Positions 1-10,575 of a stretch of DNA of 64,000 nt are shown piece by piece (position 1 is the first letter of the stretch; each line of letters starts with the position of its first letter). The notes under the pieces were generated by a model. That model did no database searches. It was not told the origin of the DNA and was given only the letters and a program-made list of their open reading frames with translations. The stretch is from Rattus norvegicus. Its lineage: Eukaryota; Chordata; Mammalia; Rodentia; Muridae. The stretch is taken from assembly GCF_036323735.1 (NCBI RefSeq), contig NC_086031.1, positions 42,318,725 to 42,382,724 of the forward strand, read 5' to 3'. Position numbers and translations under genes: made by a program.

Positions 1-1318
1 TCTTAGCTCTTTGTATGTACCAGAATTTTTCTCATGACTTCAAGGTTAAAATTAGAAAGTTGGAATAATACATTTAGACCTTTTCACCAAACTACTCCTC
101 AAAATAGTCTTTCCATCATGTGGAGTCATAAGGGATCATGCCTCAAGAGTTGCAGGACTCGCTCCAGATGGTTGCTTCATTGCTTCATTGTCTTGAGGAC
201 CCCGCAAGGCTTGCTTTACTACAGCTGCTGCAGGTACATGGAGGCCTGTGTGGGAAACGAGGACTGCCACAGCCCCCACATATGTGCCACAGTGTGCACC
301 CCAACCTCCCACACAGCGCTGTCCTGTCAAGTAAAAGCAGCAGCAAAGTGGCAGCTGTGCTTTTGTACAGCTGGGGTCTTTGCTAGCATTTGAAAAACTT
401 AATCTAGTGACTCACCAACACATACTTGGATCGTTACAGTATTTCTTATTAAAAATCTGGAATGGCTCAGCCCACTCATTGAGATCATGTCTCCAAATAT
501 GTTTTCAGAAGTGATAATGACCATTAATTTCTTTAACGCATAGGCAAGCCCCATTGCAGCATTCTATGGATACCATTTTTTCCTGTTTTGTTTTTATTTA
601 TGATCCTTTTATTCTTATTTATAACTTTATTTATGGCTGGTGTTTGAGAGCGGGTGAATGTGTGCACGTGTGTTGAGAACAGCGTTCAGGGCTTGATTGT
701 CCTGTTACAGTGGGCTCTAGAGTGAAACTCAAGTCCTCAGGCTGACATCACAGATGGTTTCAGTTACTGAGTCATCTTACTGGTCCATTGTCCAGTAGTT
801 TGTTTTTCCTTTTACTTTTTATATCAAATACATGTTCTTTTGTTTTTAAATTAATGTACAAAGTAGTGATTTTTAATTATGACACAGTGTGTTACAGAAC
901 ATTTTCATGTTCACATCAACTAGCCCCTCCCTCTCCCCATTGCTTTCCCGAGTCCTGATGTATCTTCTGCTCTTCTGTCACAGATGCTTTGTGTGCACCC
1001 ATTAGTGCATACACATTGTATATCAAAATCTAGGGTGCACATACAAGAAGGCTGTGGTGGTTGTCTGACTTGCTTTGCTCTATATGCTCTCCAGCTCCAT
1101 CTACTTTTCCTATAAATGACATAATTTCTTTTTTTTATTCTGTTGAATAAAGCTTTATTAGTGTTTATATGACATTTTCTCTGTCTACTCATCATGATGA
1201 CTGCTCAGCTGATTTTGTGTTTTGACCCCTGAGAAGGGAACAGGACCATCTGCTACCTTAGGTGCTTATGTCTCCATCACATTTGGGGTTTGTTGTTGTC
1301 ACAGTTTTGTTTGTTTTT

Positions 1319-1440
1319 AAAGCCAGGCATTGTGCCTGCCTCTTTGATCACAGTGCTTGGGAGGCAGAGGCAAGTGAATCTGTTACTTCAAGGCCAGGCT
1401 GGTGTCTACCCTGTCTCTCAAAAAAAAAAGAGAGAGAGAG
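1319..1440 (+). repeat. B1 SINE with (AG)n tail
   Basis: Alu-like B1 sequence with the familiar blocks CAGTGCTTGGGAGGCAGAGG and TTCAAGGCCAGGCTGGT, ending in an A-run that has become (AG)n. Confidence 0.8.
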
Positions 1441-1882
1441 AGAGAAGGGGGTTGGGGAATTTGAACTGTAGGTCATAGATCTTTCAGTGCTCTTTAGTAA
1501 ACAAAAATACGTAGTCCAGTCAGCACAGAGGAGCTCTCCTAGGACAGGTGCCTTTCAAGTTTTACAGTATGAAGGTCAGCTCTCTCCCTAGCTGGCTCGC
1601 ACAAGAGACATACGCTTCTCAGTAGCCCTCCACTTACTTGCAGCAGTTGTAATAAAGGAAGGCAGTGGTCTTTTTTAGATGCTAAAAAATTTTAAGCCAT
1701 TTGGATTTGGTATTTCTCAGCTACTTTTTGAAACATGGTTTTTCTAAGTGATTTTAAATCTATGTCTAATTGAATTTCATAAATTAAGGTAATTTTAATT
1801 ATAACAATCATTCTAGAATCTAAAACAATGCGTATTGGTAGTTCTTTATTTCTTTTTTTTTTTTTTTCTATTCTTTTTTTTT

Positions 1883-1952
1883 GGAGCTGGGGATCGAATC
1901 CAGGCCTTGTGCTTGCTAGGCAAGCGCTCTACCACTGAGCCAAATCCCCAAC
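1883..1952 (-). repeat. ID SINE
   Basis: Reverse complement of the ID core (tRNA-Ala/BC1-derived). GGAGCTGGGGATCGAATCCA opens it and the A-box complement CTACCACTGAGCCAAATCCC closes it. Its T-run corresponds to the A-tail. It is flanked by copies of TAGTTCTTTATTTCTT at 1839-1854 and 1953-1968. Confidence 0.93.
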
Positions 1953-1982
1953 TAGTTCTTTATTTCTTTTTTTTTTTTTTTT

Positions 1983-2160
1983 AAAGATTTATTTATTTAT
2001 TTTGTATATGAGTACACTGTTGCTGTCTTCAGACACACCAGAAGAAGGCATCGGATCCCTTTACAGATGGTTGTGAGCCACCATGTGGTTGCTGGGATTT
2101 GAACTCAGGACCTCTGAAAGAGCAGTCAGTGCTCTTAACCACTGAGCCATCTCTCCAGCC
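1983..2160 (-). repeat. B2 SINE
   Basis: Full-length B2 in minus orientation, ending in the complement of GGCTGGAGAGATGGCTCAG. It is flanked by TAGTTCTTTATTTCTT at 1953-1968 and 2162-2177, so it shares a target site with the adjacent ID element. Confidence 0.93.
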
Positions 2161-2220
2161 CTAGTTCTTTATTTCTTAAAGGCAACTTTGTAAGGTTTAA
2201 AATTCATTGCTCTGTTTCAG

Positions 2221-2352
2221 ACTGTTGGCAACACATATGGTAATTTTTCACTAGCAACTATGTTTCCCAGAAGAGAGTTCACCAGAGAGGACTATAAGAG
2301 GAAGCTGCTGGATCTGGAGCTGGCCCCCAGCGCCTCTGTGGTGCTGCTGCCA
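2221..2352 (+). CDS. Ubxn4: Ubxn4 exon with UBX FPR loop
   Basis: This exon has 44 codons, phase 0 at both ends, preceded by a ttgctctgtttcag acceptor and followed by gtaagt. It encodes the middle and end of the UBX domain, starting TVGNTYGNFSLATMFPRREF. The FPR tripeptide is the p97-binding loop of UBX domains. Two SINEs stop only 44 bp before the acceptor. Confidence 0.95.
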
Positions 2353-5300
2353 GTAAGTGTACAGTTCTGGGTTCTGTCTGTTCTATTCTTGATCATTTCT
2401 TAGAATTTGAAGAAGAAAAACGGCTGTGTAATTAAAATAACAAAGTAGCCAAAATTAGATCAATTTATAGTCCATTTATTTATCCTGTGCTTTATAAATC
2501 TGTGTGCTAATGTTTTGTGGGCTCTGAAACCTCAGCTGTCCAGTTCCAGGGCATTTGATATCCTCTTCTGACCTGCCTTGGCACCAAGCACGTACCTAGT
2601 ATGCATGCATAACATCCAGGAAAAACATTAAAACACATAAAAGAAAACTAGATTTTTTTTTTTTAAGCCAAGTATTGTGAGGTGTTAGACAGATGGCTCA
2701 TCAGTTAAGAGCACTGGCTGCTTTCGCAGAGGACCCAGCTTTAGTTCCTAGTCCCAGCAGGGTGGCTCACAGCTGTCTGTGACTCTACTTCCAGGTGATA
2801 CATGTGATGTACAGATAGACAGTCATGGACACACATACACACACGGACACACAGACACACAGACATGGACACACATATAGACAATCATGGCCACACACAC
2901 GGACACACATACAGACAGTCATGGACACACACATACACATAGACACACATACATAAAATTACTCGTTCAAAAGTAAACACAGCTCACCAGAGCAGGATGG
3001 TGTCTTCCTTTACACTTGGCCCTCAGGAGGCCGAGGCAGGCAGATATTTGTGAGGCAGTACGGTCTACAGAGTGAGTTTCAGGATGGCCAGAGCTACATA
3101 CATAGTAAGACCCTGCCTCAATAAAAATAAATAAATAGTGAAAACAGCTCTAGGAGTCCCCATAAGTTCATGGGCACTTAGAAAGAAGTAGATGATCATT
3201 TTTACTTCCTTGGATTTATTTCCAAATAAAAAGAGCATCTAAGACCCAAATGTGATTCGATTGTATTGATATAACCTTTACTTCTTTGTTAATTTTTAAT
3301 CTTTTTTTTTTTTTTTCTTTTCTAGGCAGGACGGCCAGCCACATCCATTGTCCCCTCTTCTAGTGGAGACATTTGGACATTACTGGGAACGGTGCTTTAT
3401 CCATTCCTGGCCATATGGAGACTAATTAGCAATTTTTTATTTAGTAATCCTCCTCCTGCACAGACTTCAGCAAGAGCCACGTCCACAGAGCCTTCAAACT
3501 CGGCGTCATCCAGCAAGTCAGAGAAAAGGTGTGTGTTCTCGTCTTCTCTGCTAGTGAAATACACAGGTCACGTCCAGTGGTGCCCTTAACCCTTGGTGCT
3601 AGTAAAGCAACTTTGCCTCTTTTCCCCCATCCACTGAACACTCTTTATTCCATGATAACCAATATGGTTTCCTCCCCCAAAGTATGTAGTGTCTTTCTTG
3701 CTAGCCATGGTTTTTGTTGTTTTTGAGATGGGGTCCTAATGTTACCCTGGCTGACCTCAGACTTAGAGAGGTCCATCTGCCTTTGCTTCCCAAGGGCTGG
3801 ATTAAAGGTTTGTGCCACCACACTGGTGTGGGAGTGGGGGTCAGGGTGGAGGTGGGATGGATATGATATCATGAGTTTAGCCTGGTCGTGGATAAGGAAG
3901 ATCATGAGTTTGAGTCCTTTCTAGGATATAGTGAAATCCTGAGCCAAAAGGAGAATGCAAAACACAAAAAGAATAAGAATGTCTTCTGACTTACTTTTAA
4001 TTCTTTAACCAAATGCCTCACTTTCATTACAGATCAAAGTTTTGGTTGTACGGACAGCACTGATAGCTTTAGCCCATACTCTGATGGCATATTCAAAACA
4101 AGTTAACAGGAACTATTATACAGAAAGAGGTTATACCACCATCTAACAAATAATATCTATTCCTGTTACATATATTCTGTTAGCTTGCATCTTGCAGGGC
4201 TACTTGGGCTCACCTCTAACTGTTTGTGACCTCAAACTTCTGACCTTCCTCCCTCTTCCTCCCAAGGGCTAGGATTATAGGTGCTGACCACTACACTCAC
4301 TTCTCTTGGGCCTTGCTAAAGAATAGGGAGAAATATTTTGGAAGCTGTCACTCTGCTGTCTGGAGACACCTAGTCCTATGATTCACTGATTCTTTGGGGC
4401 TGTTTTAGTTAAGGTTTCATTACTGTGAAGAAACACCATGACCATGGAAACTATTATAAGGGACAGCCTTTATTTGGGGCAGGCTTACAGGTTCAGAGGT
4501 TCAGTCCATTATCATCATGGCAGGAAGATTGGCAGCATCCAGGCAGGCATGGTGCTGGAAAAGCCAAAAGTTCTACATTGGTCAGAAGGCAACCAGGAGA
4601 CTCAGACTTCCTCAGGCAGCCAGGAGCCTCTCTTCCATGGTAGGTGGCGCTTGAGCGTAGGACCTCAGAGCCCACACCCAAGGTGATGAATTTCCTTCAA
4701 CAAAAACACACTTCTAAATAGTACATATTCAAACCACTACAGTGATTATATATGGATACTGTGATTGGCTGGTGTGGTCTTTATCTTGACTGTTAGGCAC
4801 CAAGGTCAGTACCTTAGTCTTGCCGAAGAGTAGTAGAAATATTAAGTCGTAATTACAATCCTATGGAGTAGGATGCCATGTGAATCGTTAAACTTTTCTC
4901 AAGGAAGGAGGGGGAAGAGGGAAAGAATTTAAAAAAAACAAACAAACTTTTCTCAAGGAAGGAAAGGGCTTCCCATTTTCTGTTGTTTGTAAGATTTTCT
5001 AAGCCTAGACTCTTTCCTTCCTGCTTTCAAATAAGGAGGTCCTAGTTATTCTTGGTTATAAGTCACTGGTAAAGGTTTTGAAAGAATTGCAGGTGACTGG
5101 CCGTTTCAATCAGTTAAGGTACAACTGGAACTGTGTAGCTCCTAGGATGCTCTGTAAACTATGTCTAGTATTGTGTCGACTTGTGTGAGGTGTTTTTTTT
5201 TAAAGGAACAGTTAGCAAATGATCATGTTCTTCTAGGGTTTAATAAATCATCTGGAAAATGGGCAGTTTGGCTAGTTTGACTTACATAACTAAGGAGAGT

Positions 5301-5565
5301 AAGTTATTAAAGACTAATAAACTTCAGGAGTATTGCCACAGAGGTACAAGTAGACTGTGGTTGCCGATCCTGAATTGGAGGGATGTGTGCTTTCTATTTT
5401 ATGTCATCTTTTCTTTCCTACTTCAGGGAACCTGTCCGGAAAAGAGTGCTGGAAAAACGAGGAGAAGACTTTAAAAAGGAGGGGAAAATATACCGACTGC
5501 GGACTCAAGATGACGGCGAAGATGAGAACAACACTTGGAATGGGAACTCCACGCAGCAGATGTAG
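2221..5565 (+). CDS. Ubxn4: UBX domain protein 4 (erasin), 3' three coding exons
   Basis: This is the C-terminal part of an ER-membrane protein that recruits the p97/VCP ATPase for ER-associated degradation (family knowledge). Three exons, 2221-2352, 3326-3528 and 5427-5565, join in frame to give about 157 residues ending at a TAG stop. Seen directly: the second half of the UBX fold with the FPR loop that contacts p97 (ATMFPRREF), then a hydrophobic stretch (TLLGTVLYPFLAIWRLISNF) matching the intramembrane hairpin, then a Ser-rich linker and a basic/acidic tail ending TWNGNSTQQM. The N-terminal thioredoxin-like region and the start of the UBX domain lie upstream of the window. Each intron has a canonical acceptor and donor. 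The gene is tail to tail with Lct. Identification is from recognised sequence and locus order. Confidence 0.96.
2353..3325 (+). other. Ubxn4: Ubxn4 intron with B2/B3 and B1 SINEs
   Basis: Holds a B2/B3-type SINE at about 2683-2950, whose tail is a (CA)-rich GGACACAC stretch, and a B1 at about 2993-3138 (plus). The polypyrimidine tract before the next exon is a long T-run. Confidence 0.75.
3326..3528 (+). CDS. Ubxn4: Ubxn4 exon with membrane hairpin
   Basis: This exon has 203 nt, enters in phase 0 and leaves in phase 2, between a T-rich tttctag acceptor and a gtgtgt donor (a weaker than usual donor). It encodes the end of the UBX domain, the hydrophobic IWTLLGTVLYPFLAIWRLI segment taken as the ER-membrane anchor, and a Pro/Ser/Thr-rich cytosolic linker. 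Confidence 0.95.
3529..5426 (+). other. Ubxn4: Ubxn4 intron with old repeats
   Basis: Contains B1 copies in minus orientation at about 3706-3825 and 4200-4310, the second degenerate. A mid-repetitive rodent element lies at about 4405-4740 (family not assigned; its TTACAGGTTCAGAGGTTCAG block is widespread in rodent genomes). The rest looks unique. Confidence 0.65.
5427..5565 (+). CDS. Ubxn4: Ubxn4 last coding exon
   Basis: The acceptor is ctacttcag. The exon completes an Arg codon split 2+1 and encodes 45 further residues rich in Lys, Arg, Asp and Glu, ending in TQQM and TAG at 5563-5565. It matches the conserved C-terminus of the family. Confidence 0.95.
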
Positions 5566-6050
5566 TCCGGAGTGTACGCTCCCCGCTGCTTCCTTTAGGA
5601 TCCACTCAGCACTTTTCTGCTGGGGAAGTGGGTCTGCTCTATGTTTCCAGACCATTATAGTCTATTTCTGCTAAGAGATTGTGAGTTAAGTTGTTTAACC
5701 TGAAAAAGTCAGAACATGAAGTAGCTGGATGCTAGGTCCTTGTCTAATCAATAGGGTAACCAGCTGCTCAGCCTAAAAGAAGCCAAGGCTGCCCCCGCCA
5801 CCGCCACTTCCTACTCAGACTTCACAGCCCTCTAGCCCAGCGTTTCATTTAGGACACTTTTTGCTGCAAGATTCTCAAGCCACACAGTAATTGGTATGTC
5901 ACTGAGTAGTCTGAGCCCCGAGCACTTAAGCGAGCTAATCAGGTGATAACTGATGTTTAGCGTTTCTCTTTGCACTCATCAGCCTCAAAAAAAATCTTGT
6001 TGTTTCTAATCTTACTTAAATATTAAATAAAAGTTTTCAAAAAACCAGAA
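5566..6050 (+). other. Ubxn4: Ubxn4 3' UTR with poly(A) signals
   Basis: Non-repetitive A/T-rich sequence follows the stop codon. The first AATAAA is at 6026-6031, and a second is at 6185-6190. Either could end the transcript. A longer 3' UTR running past 6.2 kb is possible because the sequence to about 6.96 kb is also free of recognisable repeats. The exact 3' end cannot be set from sequence alone. Confidence 0.7.
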
Positions 6051-6969
6051 TGATCTTATTTTTGCTGTAAAGCATCTTTTTGTTGTACAGGGCTGTACCG
6101 AGGTCACTTTTGTTTGACTTTTTCCTCCCAGTGCTGCCCTGATTCTGTCAGCAAAACAACTGACTGACTGCCTTTCTTTTAAAAAATAAAATGTAGAGAC
6201 TGTGTCCTAGGTTACTGATGCATTTGTTTTATAATCTTTCCTCATTGATGCCAGACAGACGATAATGGCCAGTCTGCAGCTTGGAGTGTTCACTCGTGTA
6301 CTGAGATCTCACACTCAGCAGTCACACAGGCCGGACCACAGCAGAGACTCCTCCCATTATGCCTACGTTTGGAAAGCACTCCCAGACTCAGACTCAGAAG
6401 TTCCTCTCAAAGTCCTGAGGTCTGAAACGTGGGGTCTGTTTTGCCGTTCTTCTGTTCTTAGAGTGGAAAGTCACGCTGTGTCAGAGAACTTGGATTTGTG
6501 TGGAGAGGAGGAACTCTTGTCCCCTGTGGAGTCAGAAGCTTGTAAGCCAGTAGTGCGGGTGAGAGCAGTGGCCGCTCAAGTGCTGGGCGGCAGAGCCTTC
6601 CTGAGAGTGCGCCCAGGAACTGTAGATGTTTCATACTTTGACACAACAGCCTTCTCTAAGTAAGGATCCTCACTGCACAAGTTTAGCTATGCCTAGACCC
6701 GCTATTAGTTAACTCAAAACTGGAAACAACTAAATGGTGCATGCTAATCCAGCACTTGCCGTGTTTACTAAATGGCCGCTGTGGTGGTGAGAAGAAGGCA
6801 GGAGGCACAGTGTGTAGGCTCAGGACGAGTTCAGCTCTGTAAATAAGTTGTGTGTATAAAGAAGAAACAGTAATGATTGTATGTCCTTGTAGTTAGTTCT
6901 CTTATACTCTTAAATTCTTGCAGTCTTCTGCATTGATCACATTAGTTACACTGTTTAAAGAGAATTTTT

Positions 6970-7095
6970 GCCAGGCACGGTGGCTCACACTTAAAATCCC
7001 AGCACTTGGGAATCAGATCCACGTGGATCTCTGAGTGTAAGGGCCAGCCTGGTCTACTTAACAAGTTCAGGCCAGCCAGGGCTCTAAGGTAAAAA
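6970..7095 (+). repeat. B1 SINE
   Basis: Opens with GCCAGGCACGGTGGCTCACA and includes CCCAGCACTTGGGAATCAGA and GGCCAGCCTGGTCTACTTAA. Confidence 0.85.
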
Positions 7096-7127
7096 CAACA
7101 AAAATGAGAGTTTTAAAAAACTTTCTA

Positions 7128-7303
7128 GGGCTGGAGAGATGGCTCAGTGGTTAAGAGCACTGACTGCTCTTCCAGAGGTCCTGAGTTCAAATCCCAGCAA
7201 CCACATGGTGGCTCACAACCAACCGTAATGAGATCTGTTGCTTTCTATGGTGTATCTGAAAACAGCTACATTGTATATAATAAATAAATCTTCTTTAAAA
7301 AAA
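7128..7303 (+). repeat. B2 SINE with target-site duplication
   Basis: GGGCTGGAGAGATGGCTCAG start, Pol III A and B boxes and an A-rich tail. AAAAAACTTTCTA occurs directly before it and again at 7303-7315, so the insertion boundaries are intact. Confidence 0.92.
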
Positions 7304-7344
7304 AAAAACTTTCTAGTAACATTGCATTTAAAATCCAGCCATCT

Positions 7345-7456
7345 GGGGTTGGGGATTTAGCTCAGTGGTAGAGCGCTTGCCTAGGAAGCGCAAGGCCCTG
7401 GGTTCGGTCCCCAGCTCCGAAAAAAAGAACCAAAAAAAAAAAAAAAAAAAAAAAAA
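7345..7456 (+). repeat. ID SINE (first of a tandem pair)
   Basis: Close to the rat ID consensus, starting GGGGTTGGGGATTTAGCTCA and ending GGTTCGGTCCCCAGCTCCG plus an A-tail. It is preceded by AAAATCCAGCCATCT (7330-7344). Confidence 0.95.
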
Positions 7457-7469
7457 AATCCAGCCATCT

Positions 7470-7561
7470 GGGGTTGGGGATTTAGCTCAGTGGTAGAGCG
7501 CTTGCCTAGCAAGCGCAAGGCCCTGGGTTCGGTCCCCAGCTCCGAACAAAAAAAAACAACA
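7470..7561 (+). repeat. ID SINE (second of a tandem pair)
   Basis: Near-identical to the previous ID. The same target site, AATCCAGCCATCT (7457-7469), separates the two copies, and AAAATCCAGTCATCT (7562-7576) follows. Confidence 0.95.
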
Positions 7562-8234
7562 AAAATCCAGTCATCTTCTAAAAGTCCAGCAAGCTGGGGT
7601 GGCTTCTCATTCCTGGGTCCAAGTAGGAGGTGGAGGCAGTGAGATCAGAAGTTCACATTTATCCTCAGGTACAGGTTCAAGTCCTGCCCAGGCTGAATGA
7701 GATCTGTCTCTCCAATAACAAGGCAATATGTGATTTTTAAAAACTACTTGTCAAGTGGGTATGAATCCTGGAAAAACATTAAGTACCTCAAGTCAATTTG
7801 TCTTGAAGAAAATAAAATAGAAGTATTAAAATGTCCTTAATTCATGTGTGAATAAGAGGATTCCTCTTCAACATTATCTCTTTTAAAAAGTATGCATGGT
7901 TGGAAAAGTTCCAAAATATAAGAAAATGATGTCTGTGTCCTGGCATCTCACCCCACTACCATTACCCAGAGGTAACTATTAATAATTTCTAATGTAATTT
8001 TCAGAAAAATTTTATGCATATAAGCAAATATGTAATCTTTATTTTTAAATAAATGGGATCATATTGTATGTACTACCCTGCATTTTGCTCTTTTTTTAGT
8101 CTCAGAGATCTTGATCTGCCCACACACAGCTAGCTGTCTCATTCTTACTGTCTGTATCAGTTTGCTGGACATAAGGACCCAACTGATTACTCACCGTTGG
8201 TTATATTCTGTGGTTATTCAAAATTACTTGGTTA

Positions 8235-8405
8235 GGGGCTAGAAAGATGGCTCAGCGGTTAAGAGCACTGACTGCTCTTCCAGAGGTGCTGAGTTCAATT
8301 CCCAGCAACTACTTGGTGGCTCACAACCATCTGTAATGAGATCTGGTGCCCTTCTGGTGTGTCTGAAGACAGTGACAGTGTACTCACATAAAATAAATCT
8401 TTTTT
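8235..8405 (+). repeat. B2 SINE
   Basis: GGGGCTAGAAAGATGGCTCA start, B2 body and AATAAATCT tail. Confidence 0.9.
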
Positions 8406-8415
8406 TTTCTTTTTT

Positions 8416-8489
8416 TCGGAGCTGGGGACCGAACCCAGGGCCTTGCGCTTCCTAGGCAAGCGCTCTACCACTGAGCTAAATCCCCAATC
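8416..8489 (-). repeat. ID SINE
   Basis: Minus-strand ID core CGGAGCTGGGGACCGAACCC through CTACCACTGAGCTAAATCCC. It was inserted at the tail of the preceding B2. Confidence 0.93.
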
Positions 8490-8551
8490 CCAAAATAAGT
8501 AATTTTTTTTTTATTAACTTGAGTATTTTTTTTTTTTTTTGGTTCTTTTTT

Positions 8552-8628
8552 TTCGGAGCTGGGGACCAAACCCAGGGCCTTGCACTTCCTAGGTAAGCGC
8601 TCTACCACTGAGCTAAATCCCCAGCCCC
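8552..8628 (-). repeat. ID SINE
   Basis: A second minus-strand ID 130 bp further on, with T-run, CGGAGCTGGGGACCAAACCC, and the A-box complement. It abuts an L1 3' fragment. Confidence 0.92.
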
Positions 8629-8636
8629 GAGTATTT

Positions 8637-8905
8637 CTTATATACATTTCGAGTGTTATTCCCTTTCCCGGTTTCCGGGCAAACATCCCCCTCCCCTTCC
8701 TTATGGGTGTTCCCCTCCCAACCCTCCCCCCATTGCCGCCCTCCCCCCCACAGTCTAGTTCACTGGGGGTTCAGTCTTAGCAGGACCCAGGGCTTCCCCT
8801 TCCACTGGTGCTCTTACTAGGATATTCATTGCTACCTATGAGGTCAGAGTCCAGGGTCAGTCCATGTATAGTCTTTAGGTAGTGGCTTAGTCCCTGGAAG
8901 CTCTG
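8637..8905 (-). repeat. L1 LINE 3' fragment
   Basis: Matches the familiar reverse complement of the rodent L1 3' end: ATTCCCTTTCCCGGTTTCCG, a C-rich block, GGTGCTCTTACTAGG, and AGTCCATGTATAGTCTTTAG. It is non-coding and 5'-truncated. Confidence 0.85.
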
Positions 8906-9136
8906 AAAATAAGTAATTCTTAAATAAAAAAAGGAGGTTTAAAAAAACCTAAGCCTACAGCCATGATGGTACGTGCCTGCCTGTAATCCTAGCACTTAGG
9001 AGGTAGAGGTAGGCGGCTTTCTAGTTTGAGGCCAGCGACATAGAGCATGGTGGCAAAACACTTCTTATCAGAGATTCGAAGGTTCAATTCCTAGCCCCTG
9101 CCCCCAGTTTTTGGCTAATTTTAAAGATTATTATGT

Positions 9137-9330
9137 GCCCAGAAAGATGGCTCAGCAATTAAGAGCAACGGCTACTCTTCTAGAGTCCCTGAGTTTTCAT
9201 TCCCGGTCCTCATGGCCGCTCATAACTGTGGGGAACTCCCTCTTCTGGCTCCCCTGGAAACCAGGCACTCATGTGACACATAGACATACAAACTGGCAAA
9301 ATACCCATACATATAAAATAATAAAAATTT
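9137..9330 (+). repeat. B2/B3-family SINE
   Basis: Diverged copy with AAAGATGGCTCAGCAATTAA near its start and an ATAAAATAATAAAAATTT tail. Confidence 0.75.
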
Positions 9331-9358
9331 AAAAGCAAGTAAGAGTGATTTTGCCTGG

Positions 9359-9764
9359 GTTCGGTCCCCAGCTCCGAAAAAGAGAAGGAGGAGGAGGAGG
9401 AGGAGGGGGGGGAGGGGGAGGAGGAGGAGGAGAAGGAGAAGGAGGAGGAGGGGGAGGAGGAGAAGGAGGAGGAGGGGGAGGAGGAGGAGGGGAGGAGGAG
9501 GAGGAGGAGGACAAGGAGGACAAGGAGGAGGAGGAGGAGGAGGAGGACAAGGAGGAGGAGGAGGAGGACAAGGAAGAGGAGGAGGAGGAGAAAGAGGAGG
9601 AGGAGAAGGAGGACAAGGAGGAGGAGGAGGAGGACAAGGAGGAGGAGGAGGAAGAGGAGGAGGAGGAGGAGGAGGAGGAGGAGGAGAAGAAGAAGAAGAA
9701 GAAGAAGAAGAAGAAGAAGAAGAAGAAGAAGAAGAAGAAGAAGAAGAAGAAGAAGAAGAAAAGA
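9359..9764 (+). repeat. 5'-truncated ID expanded into a GGA/GAA array
   Basis: Only the last part of an ID is present (TTCGGTCCCCAGCTCCG). It runs straight into about 390 bp of GGA, GGAGAA, GGACAA and finally pure GAA repeats, all purine on the + strand apart from scattered C. AGTGATTTTGCCTGG (9344-9358) and AGTGATTCTGCCTGG (9765-9779) flank the whole block as a target-site duplication. Poly-Glu/Gly frames across it are low-complexity artefacts. Confidence 0.9.
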
Positions 9765-9825
9765 AGTGATTCTGCCTGGTTTGTTATTTTATAAGCATCT
9801 CTATCGCAGGAATTTCTGTTCAGGG

Positions 9826-10035
9826 AGCTGAGGACATGGCTCAGCAGTTAAGAGCACTGACTGCTCGCCCAGAGGACTTGGGCTGGAGTCTGTCTCTGCA
9901 TCCATACTACAGCTTGTAACTGTCTGTAACTACGGTTCTGGGGATCCAGTGCCCTATTCTGGCTTCTGTGGGCACTGCATGCATGTGATACACGCATAGA
10001 GGCAAAACACCCATACATATATACAATCTTTAAAA
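9826..10035 (+). repeat. B3-type SINE
   Basis: Diverged B2/B3 family copy with ACATGGCTCAGCAGTTAAGA near its start and the ACACCCATACATATATACAA tail usual for older members. Confidence 0.75.
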
Positions 10036-10351
10036 ATTCCTTATTTAAAGGCTGTACGACTAGCTCGGCAGTCAGAAACTTTTGGTGAACGCACATTCTT
10101 TTTCTGTTAATAGGAAAAGACTGCCAAAATGGGTTTGGTTTAGAATCTTTTGAAAAAGGGCATAATTATTTATCCAGGGCTGACACTGTAACTCCATGTA
10201 CATCAAGGTAGCCTTGAACTTAGGGTTATCCTACTGTCTCTGCTTGAGAATACAGGGGTTATAGACATGTATTACCACAGGTCAAACATGGGTGCTTCTA
10301 ACTCTGAGGGCGTTCCTTGGGCAGAAAGAGTCATGACCAGATGTTATCAAT

Positions 10352-10575
10352 CGCAGCTAGAGAGATGGCCCAGCAGTCAGAACACTTGCTGGTCTTTCAG
10401 AGGTCCCAGGTTCAGTTCCTATCACCAACAATGGCCTACACGATCCCTAACTTCAGTTCCAAGGGATATAGCGCCCTCCACCGGCCTCTGCAAGCATCGG
10501 GTAACAAGTAGTATGTTTACGTACATTCAAGCAAAATATTCATACACATGTAGTAAAAACTTTAAAAAATGTAAA
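10352..10575 (+). repeat. B3-type SINE
   Basis: Diverged copy beginning AGAGAGATGGCCCAGCAGTC, with an A-rich end near 10570. Confidence 0.7.

Larger units (their letters stand above)
1..2220 (+). other. Ubxn4: Ubxn4 intron (3' part)
   Basis: No coding exon was recognised here. The expected preceding UBX exon is not seen, so it must lie upstream. The stretch contains a degenerate B3-like SINE (about 615-790, minus), a B1 with an AG-rich tail (1319-1440), an ID and a B2. The short frames around 34-393 show no match I recognise. Confidence 0.7.

Noticed and set aside
138..386. 82-residue Leu-rich frame near the left edge
   Set aside because: No recognised homology and overlapping frames on both strands. 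The expected upstream Ubxn4 exon sequence is not there; treated as intron.
7345..7420. ID cores look like tRNA genes (A box, B box, GGTTCGGTCCCCAGCTCCG end)
   Set aside because: They are SINEs derived from tRNA-Ala/BC1: many near-identical copies, A-rich tails, target-site duplications and no proper acceptor stem. None is called as a tRNA.
9345..9794. 149-residue Gly/Glu/Lys frame and a Ser/Pro frame on the other strand
   Set aside because: Direct translation of the GGA/GAA array; low complexity with no sign of a gene.
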